From Viola odorata (taxonomy: Eukaryota; Streptophyta; Magnoliopsida; Malpighiales; Violaceae): a stretch of 64,000 bases of DNA. This document shows positions 50,060 to 59,810 of this stretch, piece by piece. Both the position numbers and the translations under genes were made by a program. The stretch is from the NCBI GenBank assembly GCA_963691705.1, contig OY829543.1, forward strand, positions 52,680,564-52,744,563, given 5' to 3'. Each line of letters starts with the position of its first letter. Position 1 is the first letter of the stretch. The notes below the pieces were generated by a model. The model was not told the DNA's origin. It searched no databases and saw only the letters and a list, made by a program, of their open reading frames with translations.

Positions 50060-51214
50060 ATACCAGGTATAAATAAACAAAAAACTCTTCATTCTCCTCT
50101 CATCCACCTCTCACCTCGCTCTCCTCTCACGCTCTCCTCTCACCCTCTCCCTGGACATCTAGGGTTCCTCATTCTCCTCTCACCCTCCCTTCTCACCTCG
50201 CTCTCCTCTTCTCACCGGAACCTCATCCTCACCATCTCCGCTTGCCGTTCCTTTCTCCTGGCCGCCCCCGTCCTCGTCGTCGTTGGTTCCCTCTTCATCT
50301 ACTCCCGCCGCAGGACAGCCTCCGCCTCCGTCCTCGTCGTCGACCCACAGATCGTGCACATCCACGACGTTATCAACTACAAAGCAAACACGGTAATCTA
50401 CTTCTAGAGGATTAATGGGTTTTTGTTTACTTTTTTGATTTTTGTCTAGGCTAGCGAATTTAAATCGTATGTGCAGTTTGACTAAGATGGTTGATTTCAG
50501 AATGATTATGTGGCTGATTTTTGCTTAATTTGGTGCTGGCTTTTAGCTTAATTTGGTGCTGGAATTCTGCTTAATTTGGTTCTTGAAATCTGCTCGATTT
50601 TTTGGGTCGATGCTTGATTAATTGTTATTGGGTTAATTGCTGGTTTGATCAATTTAAATTCTGGGTTTAATTTGATGCTTGATCAATTTAAATGCTGGGT
50701 TTTGATGCTTGATCCATTGCTGATAGGTTTTGATGCTTGATTAATTGTTATTGGGTTAATCGTTGGTTTGATCAATTTAAATACTGGGTTGATTTGCTTG
50801 AATTGCTGCTGTTTTGAGGCAAAGGAGGATACCCTCAGGTTGCTACAACCTCAGCAATTCCAAGCCCATTTCCCTCTGATGATTTCCTGAGCTTCTGTTA
50901 TTATTGCAACAAGAAATTGGTTGAGGGAGAAGATATTTACATGTGCAGGTTTGTTTCTCATCTGCATTAACGACCGTATTTGTTGATATTCTGTTCTGAT
51001 TGGGATGTGGATTATAAACTGCTGGTCTGTCTTATTTTCATGCAGAGGTGAGAAAGCATTTTGCAGTTTAAATTGTCGGGCACAGGAGATTATGATTGAT
51101 GAAGCATTGGAGAAGGCTACCAACAAATCGTCTGAGGATACTCCCAAGTTAGACTCCCCTAAATCATCTGTTCCAAAGAGCTCGTTATGTGCATCTCTTA
51201 GCAGCCTTGGATGA
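50060..51214 (+). pseudogene. FLZ (FCS-like zinc finger) gene fragment, no start codon
   Basis: Two exons, 50839-50948 and 51046-51214, join in phase to encode the FLZ finger: FLSFCYYCNKKL, DIYMCRGEKAFCSLNC, then RAQEIMIDEALEKA and a Ser/Lys-rich tail to a stop. FLZ proteins bind SnRK1 kinase subunits. Upstream, a GC-richer exon-like stretch (to a GTAATC donor at 50393) reads in the same phase as LLAAPVLVVVGSLFIYSRRR, then VDPQIVHIHDVINYKANT. This is a membrane-helix-like segment that I do not recognise and that is not typical of FLZ proteins. No ATG exists between 50041 and 50393, so the joined frame has no start. The bases look exon-intron faithful, so this is a genomic (not retro) copy. 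Lying between transposon ends, it is best read as a captured, chimeric gene piece. A functional gene using an undetected upstream exon is the alternative. Confidence 0.6.
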
Positions 51215-51871
51215 TCGTTTTGTACATTGTTCTAAGACCCATATTGCCCTATCATTCATGCAATATGTTGATAATCCAATCTGTTGTAATCAGTTATTAA
51301 TCAAAGCAATGATATACATTCTGCATTTCAGGCCCGGCAAAGAAAAGCAAAATCCATAAAACCAAAGCAGTAGTGGTAAATAAAAAGATGATATTTTTAA
51401 GCCAAACTCTTTATAAATCCAATTGCTAATCAATTTGCTTAAATTGTTAGTTTATCTGTTGTTTAATAATTCATACTCATCCTTTAGATTAATTAGGTGC
51501 CTTCAATTTGATAATCCGATTAACAGTTTGCTCGAATTTTTAATTTTTTATTAATTAACTAAAATATTGTATTTATCAAATTAAATTTTGTGTGTGTATT
51601 AATCGAATATTTGGTTCGAACAGCTGAATCGGCATTAAATTTAGAGACATTTTGGTCGTTTCAGATTTTTAAACCATAAAAAATGCATTGTGCCCTTTAT
51701 AGTCATTTTACATTCCAACTATAGTTTTAAAAGCAGTTTTTACCAAACACCATAAACAGCTTCTGGTTTCTCACAGCACTTTTAACAAATATTTACCAAA
51801 CAACATACTCGTTTTTCAGGAAGTACTTTTCACACCACTTTTTCACCCAGCACTTCCTCAGGTAGAACCTG

Positions 51872-52061
51872 GAGTAAAACTTGAGTACATATGTTGTACC
51901 TAAGACTCAGTACCACTTCCATTTAAAATATGACATGTGTATAAGTGATACACGTCATACCCCAAAAGTGTCAAGAATAGTGGTATTCTAGCACTATTTG
52001 GGGTAGGTGTCATATTTTAAATGGAAGTGGTATTGAGTCTTGGGCCCAAGTTTTTTCTGTT
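51872..52061. repeat. 190-bp MITE nested in the FLZ-bearing element
   Basis: This is a second copy of the C4H intron 2 element (26902-27104). It starts GAGTAAAACTTGAGTACATA and is nearly identical through the interior, with a short deletion near the right arm. It is flanked by GAACCTG at 51865-51871 and 52062-52068. The duplication splits the terminal repeat of the larger element, so the MITE arrived second. Confidence 0.85.
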
Positions 52062-52089
52062 GAACCTGTGTGCCAAAGGGATCCGTAGT

Positions 52090-53190
52090 AGATTACTATG
52101 TAGAGTTTTCTATTGTTTTTTTTCTTCAGTCTTGTTAGTTGTTAATGAATGGAACTATTAGAGGCTATTACCATATTTACATTGTGTGATTTTGGCATTG
52201 ACTTGCATTGGTCACTAGTGTTTGTCTTTGTGTTTGTTTAAAAGAGAAATCAGTGGAATTTAATAAGCTGAACTGCCTTATAGACTACGTTACTTCCTAT
52301 ACATCTTGAAAAATTCAACATAGTTAATTTGGAAACAAATATTACACTAACAAGGAAGCGTAAGAAATATCTTTAAAGAGATTCATAATATATATATATA
52401 AAGTTTTTTATGTTTATTTAATATTTGTGTTAATCATTTTAGTGAATAATTTTTTTTCTCATTTTTTTAAATATATAGATCAACATATATTAGAAAGTCC
52501 CCAATAAAACATTTAAATATTAAAATTCAACTAAATTCTAGGCATAACTCACATAAAACAAATATAAAAATTGCTTAAAATATGTATATTAAATTAAAAA
52601 GTTAAAGTATTCTTAAAGAGTACTGTAGGCCGGCTCGACGCTTCCCAAAATCCCAGCTAATTGCCTGATAGGGTTAAAAAAATTCCGCCAAAAGTAAGAA
52701 TTCGAATATTTCATCAATTTAAAGTGAAAAATTGGATCGCTCCCTCGGTAAAATTGGGATAAAGTTTTGTTCAAATTACAAAATTGGTGAATGAGCCATG
52801 TTACTTTTTGTTCCGTCCTTAAAAAAATAACGTCTTGATCACTTTTTTTGTCCTTAAAAAAATATCGTTTTCATCATTTTCAATGGATTGAGTATTAAAA
52901 TTAGTGTTGATTGGACGTAGTTAATAAAACGATTAAAAATAATTGGCTATAAACATATAAAAATAGTAATCAATTATTATCTTAATTATTATAAAAATGA
53001 GTTGGAAGTCCTACAAAAAAGTATTATACTACTATGAATCATCTTTTTCTTTAACTTTCGGTCATTTTTTCGTTGATTGTCTTAGAATAAGCTTTCACGA
53101 AATCTATACTAACAATTCAACTATCAGTTGAGTTTGACACCAATATCTTAAAAATTCCCCACCATTTCTGACAAAGTGCCAAATACATTT
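52090..53190. other. Intergenic DNA, no gene seen
   Basis: AT-rich sequence with a (TA)n run near 52392. No conserved reading frame or terminal repeats were recognised. Confidence 0.45.
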
Positions 53191-53194
53191 CCTT

Positions 53195-53538
53195 CCGGGT
53201 TGAGGTTGAAACAATCCAAAAGATTTAAGTTTTATGAAAGGTTGTTTTCCATCAACCTCATATTTAATTGTCAATTGAGGTTTTTTTCCGATGTGGTATT
53301 TAATACTCAACATCCTCCCTCACGTGAAACCGACTTTGCAAGGTTGGCAAGTGACATGAGCTCCAATATTATCACTAGACCGTTGGACCATTACAGCTCA
53401 ACTACCCTATTAACTTAGAACGGTTGAGGTTGAACCAATCCAAAAAACTTAACTCGTATGGAAGGTTGTCCTCTCTCAACCTTATATTTTATCATCAATT
53501 GATTTTTTTTTTTTTATGTGACATTTAATACTCAACAC
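53195..53538. repeat. Direct repeat that hosts the hAT insertion
   Basis: Two diverged copies, at about 53200-53320 and 53422-53538, share GGTTGAGGTTGAA-CAATCCAAAA, GGAAGGTTGT/GAAAGGTTGT, CTCAACCT and ATTTAATACTCAACA blocks. The spacing is about 220 bp. The second copy is interrupted at CTCAACAC by the hAT-type element. Confidence 0.6.
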
Positions 53539-55212
53539 CAGTGTTTTGAAACCCGGACCGGACCGGTGGTCCGACCGGGTTCAACCGGCCTTTTAGGCAT
53601 TTCCGGTTCGTTTCTGCAATCGGACCGGAAATGCAATCGAACCGGAAAAAACCGGTCGACCCGGCCGGTTTTTACCGAACCGGAGACCCGGTATCAACCC
53701 GGCTGGTTCGACTGCTCTAACAAAACGGCGTCGTTTTGTTAAAAATGAAACGACGTGTCTTTTAGTTAAAAGGGCAAGACGTGTCGTTTGGTTGAAATTG
53801 AAACGTTGTGTCGTTTGTTTAATGGAAGCGACTTGTCGTTTCACTTTGCTTCTTCTTCTTCTTCGTTGATTGCGAAATCGCAATCAAAAACACTGCTGCA
53901 AAACCTAAAAATTAAAATTGTCGCTCCCTCTCACGGTCTCGTCGCTCGCTCCCTCTCACGGTCTCGTCGCTTCGCCGTCTCTCGGTCTGGTCGTCATTTC
54001 GCCGTTTCGCTGTCTCACGGTATGGTCTTCATCTCCCTTCGTACATTGCATTTGATTTTTTTCTTATTTGTTTGTGATTGATTGAAGTGTGCTGAAGTTT
54101 GCTAACACGATTAAAAAATTTAGATTGAATTTCATATAGCTCGTTAAATGATGACAGTAGCAAGTCCCATTAACTATTTTCGCATTGTTTGACGATAGAA
54201 TTTTATTCACAGGAATTAGATAAGAAACTGGACAGTGCCACAACTTTTGCAAGAATTAAAGCACCAGTACGTAAGTGGAATGGAACAGATATAAGCACAT
54301 AGACACACCAAACTGTTTTTACCCAACTCTAATCCTGTAAGGTGATGCCCCACACTGAACCACCCTAGATATCTTTTCAGCAAAACAACACAGGAGTCCA
54401 ACTTGTATGAACACAAGTCTTTTACCTAATGACTTTTCAAATACTCTGATATGTAAACAAATATTTGAGATTTTTGCTAATTCCAGCTTCTTCCCATTCA
54501 ATGTGATACAGCCATTCAGTTCTTCATAGTCCCCTTTTCGCATTTTGCAATGTCAGGCCAGTTCTTTTATTAGCTCAAATGCATGGGCAAAATAGTATAA
54601 ATAATAAATATTTTGAGTGGAACTAGTAATCAACCATATCTTATGATTATGTGTTAATACTTGTGTTTAAATTTAAGTTGCTTAATTGGCCATGATTTAT
54701 ACATAAACAATTGAAAGAGAAGTGCATGCAATGCATACACGTAACTTAGACACACGAAAGGAACAACAGCCACATTGGGTTAATAGTTAATACAGAATCA
54801 ACCAACCTGCCTACCGATCTCTTTCACAGCCACATTGGTGTTTGACTATGGTATGAAGAACATATGCCTATGTAATTTAGGATTAGCAAGCAAGAGATGG
54901 ATATTGTTTAATATGAGAAGGAATTGTGTTGTCTGTGTAATCTTAGGTGTAACGAGGATTGGGCAAAATTTAAAATAACAATAATAAAACAACATTCACC
55001 TATATATATATATATATATGTATAAAAAAACCAGCCGGTTCAATCCGGTTCAATCCGGTTCAATCCGGTTCGATAATCTAAAATTGAATGGTTCAATATG
55101 TGAACGGTTTAAAACGGTCCAAACGGGTCAATCCGGTTCAATTCGGTTGAACCCGGTTGAACAAAAAAAAATCGAAAACGGTTCGCTGTCCGATCCGGTT
55201 TTCAAAACTATG
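53539..55212. mobile_element. hAT-superfamily non-autonomous element with 8-bp target duplication
   Basis: CTCAACAC is present at 53531-53538 and 55213-55220, the 8-bp duplication expected for hAT. The ends are CAGTGTTTTGAAACCCGGAC and, in reverse complement of the right end, CATAGTTTTGAAAACCGGAT. Subterminal regions are packed with CCGGTT/AACCGG repeats, for example GGTTCAATCCGGTTCAATCC near 55040. An array of about four GACGTGTCGTTT-type units of 24-28 bp lies at 53725-53845, and CT-rich repeats follow near 53935-53990. No transposase frame is visible in the 1.67 kb. Confidence 0.85.
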
Positions 55213-55460
55213 CTCAACACAACTTATCATCAAATAATATTTTCATCTTAGCCAACTGGTCGGGTCTTATGGTCGGATAGTAGCATAAGAGCGACCATGA
55301 AAGGGATCCTAAGAGACATGACAGTCTCATTTACCCGTAATATCTATCGCTTATTACCAACTTCAGATTTTTTGTTTAATTTTTTTTAAAAATTATGGTT
55401 CAATTCAATGTGACATAAATTTGGGTAATCGAAGTCTCAAAAGATTTATTTTTAAAATAG

Positions 55461-55724
55461 TACTCCCTCCAGTCTCAAAAGAATGTCTTCCTCGCATCCC
55501 AATATTCAGTAGGAAACGCATATCGAGGAGGCCGGATTAGGCACTATTTGACCCCAAAAAAATCCGAAATTTTTTGTGAGCGTACGTTAATCCTTAACGT
55601 ACTTCCCAAAAAAAATTAGGGGCAAAATTGTCTCAAATAGTGAGTCTACCTGTCGTTTTAAGATACGTGCCGAAACAGTAAAAGCAAAAGCTAAAACGAC
55701 ATTGTTTCGAGACCGGAGGGAGTA
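55461..55724. repeat. Stowaway-like MITE, second copy of the 801-1037 family
   Basis: TA-CTCCCTCCAGTCTC at the left and GAGACCGGAGGGAG-TA at the right form a terminal inverted repeat with TA duplication. The internal CGTACGTTAATCCTTAACGT palindrome and the flanking CAAATAGTG blocks match 801-1037 in reverse. Confidence 0.85.
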
Positions 55725-56052
55725 CGAAAGTTAAAGTATAAATTACGATGTGTATAACAAATTAATAAATGAGAGTATAAATAAATTTAAATTAAATGAA
55801 ATTAGTTACAGAACTTATTAATTATAAGTACGGGAGGCAAAAGTGTACGAAACCTCTTTCGATAATGTGTCCAAACTCCAAAGTATAATAAGAGCTGTCC
55901 TTGTTCATTTTATTAAGCACCGAACTATAGGATAAGAAATTGTTAAAAAATAAGTTGAACCCGGCCCGTTGTGCCATTTTCGTCCTTTCCAATAATATAT
56001 ATATATTAATATTATTCGTTCCCTACTTTGTTCGTATCCGTACGGCTCATCC

Positions 56053-56059
56053 TATATAA
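56053..56059 (+). promoter_or_regulatory. TATA box of the PADRE gene
   Basis: TATATAA lies 104 bp upstream of the start codon, followed by a C/A-rich leader. The spacing is normal for a plant promoter. Confidence 0.6.
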
Positions 56060-56162
56060 CCCTTTTTTCTTCTCATCGTGCTCACAATCTAACCACCAAT
56101 TTACCTTCCAAACCATAGATTTAGTTCCAAATTAATTACATACAGATATTGTCAAAATTGAC

Positions 56163-56639
56163 ATGGGGAATACCCTAAGGTGTTGCTTGGCTTGTGTTCT
56201 TCCCTGCGGAGCACTTGACATGATCCGAATAGTTCATTTAGATGGCTACGTGGAGGAGATGACCGGTCCGATCACCGCCGATGAAGTCCTGAAGGCTAAC
56301 CCTAACCATTTCCTAAGCAAGCCATGCTCGCAAGGCGTGGTCCGCAAGATTCTAATCCTCTCCCCGGAGTCACACCTCAAGAGAGGCTCCATCTACTTCC
56401 TCATCCCATCATCTTCTATGCCAGCCGAAAAGTCCAAGAAAATCAAGAAGAAATGTAACGATATAATTGTATCATCATCACCACCATCACCATCAGATCT
56501 CGATGCCTACTTACCGGTGGTAATCGATGACAAAGATGTTGTCCCGAAAAGGAATAAATCTTCCAAACGTAGCAGACGTCGGTCGAGTAGCGGTGTCGGA
56601 GTATGGCAACCTCATCTAGAGAGCATTACTGAAGACTAG
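56163..56639 (+). CDS. DUF4228/PADRE-domain protein
   Basis: A single-exon gene of 158 residues. The start MGNTLRCCLACVLPCG has Gly2 followed by a Cys cluster, typical of N-myristoylation and palmitoylation, so a membrane-attached protein is likely. The PADRE (DUF4228) domain follows: IRIVHLDGYVEEMTGPITADEVLK, NPNHFLSKPCSQG and SPESHLKRGSIYFLIP. Family members are often induced by stress and pathogens, and their biochemical role is not established. A Lys-rich then Ser/Pro linker leads to a basic patch (KRNKSSKRSRRRSSS) and the ending VWQPHLESITED, a recurring PADRE C-terminus. Length and lack of introns are normal. From memory, Arabidopsis At1g06980 and At2g30230 are homologues near related gene blocks. 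Confidence 0.9.
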   Translation: MGNTLRCCLACVLPCGALDMIRIVHLDGYVEEMTGPITADEVLKANPNHFLSKPCSQGVVRKILILSPESHLKRGSIYFLIPSSSMPAEKSKKIKKKCNDIIVSSSPPSPSDLDAYLPVVIDDKDVVPKRNKSSKRSRRRSSSGVGVWQPHLESITED

Positions 56640-57250
56640 TGCTTCTACTGCTGATCTCTCTATATTTTCTTTTCTTTCCTTTCTTTTTGGTTTTTCTTGT
56701 ATAAATATTTTTCATACATTTGTCTTTTCGAGTTTAAATTCTTGTTCTGGGTCTGCAATATTAAAAATGGCAGATTCAGAATTCTTGGATCTATTCTTCT
56801 GTTTGCTCCCATGAGAGTTAAAATGTTGTCCACGGAGAGAAAATTAGTGTTTGTAATTTCTTGTCCTTCTCTATTGATTTCTAATCAACATGTATATGTA
56901 TATCCTCAAGTTGAAATTGTCATTAAAGTCTTCTTCTCTTTTTTTCTCTGACATTTTTTTTTATCATAAATATGATTAATTAGATGTATAAATTATTTTA
57001 CAGGAAACAGTATATACTTACGAGATGATCATATTTTAATTTTAACAAAAGAACGAATATTATCCAATTTCACTTTAAAAAAAAATGAGAAATGAAATGA
57101 TCCAATTTTCAGTGTACATACAAAGAACGGTGAAGGGTCATTTTTCTAATTAATTACTCCATATATATATGTATAGGCATTTTTATTTTCCATATTTCCA
57201 TAGGCTTAATTTCTAATTTTTTGTATGACTTAATTAGTAGTAGTATATGA

Positions 57251-57381
57251 TACTCCCTCCGGACTACTTTAATTGACTTTTTGAAATAGTAACATTCGGT
57301 AAAATAAATACTAAAAAGTCAAGTAAAGTGTACAGTAACATTTCGTAGAAAAATGACAATTATTATGATTCGAAGAGAGTA
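57251..57381. repeat. Short Stowaway-like MITE
   Basis: TACTCCCTCCGGACTACTTT at 57251 and the weaker mirror CGAAGAGAGTA ending at 57381 bracket about 127 bp with an inner AAAGTCAA-type inverted pair. The terminal repeat is imperfect. Confidence 0.55.
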
Positions 57382-57399
57382 ATATATATGGTGTTACCA

Positions 57400-59780
57400 A
57401 ATGTCAACAGCTTTGAGTTTAGAAGAAACTTACAAGCACTTGAATGATTAACATGATGAGAGGGCATTGCCAGTAGTTTGGCATTAGTTTTATTTTGTTT
57501 GACTTGATTACGTACAGGGTACAGCTGAACAGCCTGAACTTAACTGTCCGACTAAATGACATAACTTAAGGTGACATGCTAGACTGGCCACCTCTTAAAA
57601 TTATTTGAATTATCTTCACAAAATATTTATTTGGTAGCGTCGCCAGCCCATATATATATATATTAATCTAAACAAGTTAAAATACAAAGATACTGATTTT
57701 TTATAAGCGCAAAATAAACACACAAATAAGTGAAATTACAAAATAAGTTAAAAACCACACTTTGTGTTTTTTTAGACGGGACAAACTTAATAGGTCCCAG
57801 GTCTAGCTTGATCTAGTCTCATTCTTAAAGGGACGAGTATATCCCGTCCTGTTTATTAAATGAGTTAAAAAAACTTAGCCACAATCTCATCTAAATTGGA
57901 ACTAATTAACGGGACGAATATACGAGTAAAAGTTTGTGAATATACTTGCTATGATGTGGAGACTAATTATGATTACATCGACTCGTCCTTTCTAGTAAAG
58001 TATTGTCAGTTGGATAGCCTTAAGTTTTGTACTTGAAGATGCATTTCTCTATATTCTTTTCGACATATTAAGTAAGAGGTCAATTATTCAACTCATGAGG
58101 TAAATAAATCGATTAGTAATATTTTTCGGTTTAGAAATTTTTTTGGATGGGGAAAGTGATTTCAGATTTTGTATTGAATGATGTTTCTGTTTATGAGATG
58201 CTTTTGTTTTAATAAATAAATAAAATAAAATAAAAATCACACCAAATCCTAGGAATAGATAGTTTTTATTTATACATATAATAAAAAAACCGACAATCTC
58301 TTATTTAAAGATAGAACAATGTTGAACCAGTAATACGAACCCCACGTTGTTTTATATATATATATATATCAAAGCCAATAGTTTGAGTTTTAGCAATCCA
58401 CTACCGATGCAAATTAATGTTAGTTTTACAAGAAATGAAGTTGCCTATAATAATAATAATATTATATTGTTGGCTCATCATTTGAGAGCTTAATTAATTA
58501 AATCATCGGGTAGCTAGCCACTAATTGTGGACTCGCATAATAATAATAATATATATACTTTCTACGGTATTTTATAAATAATTAATTTGGAAAAAAAAAT
58601 TGTTTTTAGAAGGTTGTCTAATTATATTTTTCAATACAGTATTTAGAAATTTGGAGTGATAATTCATTAATACATATTTTTTTATTGATTAATTGAAAAA
58701 TAATTTATTTTTTTTTATTTTTTTATTTGATATCTATAAAATAACGGAGAGAATATATATTATATAGGTCGAATAAAAGAGTTAGAGACAGAGAGAGTTG
58801 TTTGGTGAAGACGATGTTGAGTGTTGGAAGGAGAGCAAGATCTGGACTCGCTTTGTATATGGTTAATTAGAGCATAAATCCAAAAGTTGCAATTAGCGAC
58901 AACTTCACTTCTGATATTAAAAAAATTGGAGAGCTAGCTGGCTGAATCCCTTTTTTTATCGTATGACTCAGTCAGTCCTCACATGGATTTTCTCCTCTAG
59001 ATCCCCATAAATTAATAATATTACACAATATTTTTATTTACCCTCTATATTTTAAGAGACTTGATCAATATTAATCCCATTAGAAGTTTTTTAATTAATT
59101 AAATACAATGTTTTTTAAGTTTTAATAAAACACTTTTACTAGTCAATTTATAATATAGTTAATTAAAATTATTTAATATAGAGAGGTGGGAGGTAATTTA
59201 ATCTAAAAGATACTTTAAAAAATTATGATTAATCATTATCTTGATTTGCGTGATTTGCTCTAAAACGTTTGTTTTTATGAGATCGAGAGGAATCCAAACA
59301 TCCATTTTTATTTACATGAAGTATTGCATAACAGTTAATGAGCACGTAATTCATTGGTTATCTCGTTGATGGGCTTTAGATCCATTAGGTTTTTAAGTTG
59401 TAAAAATTTAACAAAATTTAATCAAACCTTTAGTGTACACTTGAATATAAGTAATGATTTTCTAAAATTAATGAGACTTATATAATATGTCAACAATATA
59501 TTTTAAAATTATAAGTTGAAGTTTTTATGTTTGTTATTTATTGAAAAATCGAGTGCCTATTTTATTACAAATATTAATAATATTTAAATTAATTTAATTT
59601 TTTTAGTATTTATTGAACAAATTGTAGTCGTAATGGATGACCACGACAGTTACGTTATTATACCGTTATTTTTTGCTATTTCCGTTGTTTAAAACTTGCC
59701 CATGATTACTCTTGGGCCTATGGACTTAATAATCCAACTTAAGCCTAACCTTCGACTGTTAAAATCTGAAGAAAAAAAAG
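57400..59780. other. AT-rich intergenic DNA
   Basis: About 2.4 kb without a recognisable gene. It contains (TA)n runs near 57650 and 58355 and many TAA/TTA tracts. Part of the right end should contain the nardilysin promoter, but no TATA position stands out. Confidence 0.5.
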
Positions 59781-59810
59781 CCCAAGCGAGTGGGCAAAAG
59801 CAAAGACCTA

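Larger units (their letters stand above)
49821..52081. mobile_element. hAT-like TIR element enclosing an FLZ gene fragment
   Basis: The left end CCCCTTTGGCACACAGGTTC followed by TAC (49821-49843) is mirrored on the right by GAACCTGTGTGCCAAAGGG ending at 52080. When the nested 190-bp MITE and its duplicated GAACCTG are discounted, the right end reads TAGAACCTGTGTGCC, matching the left end over about 20 bp. Subterminal sequence on the right (GTGTTTGGTAAA-type blocks, ACTATAGTT) is shared with the MITE at 25982-26428. GTAGT lies just outside both ends and may be part of a degraded target duplication. There is no transposase, so any movement needs a source elsewhere. The enclosed DNA includes gene-like exons (50839-51214). 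Confidence 0.55.

Noticed and set aside
54064..54543. Minus-strand ORFs of 62-74 codons inside the hAT element
   Set aside because: Short and not recognisable. One (54319-54543) looks protein-like (LNGCITLNGKKLELAK) and could be a captured piece, but I cannot name it.
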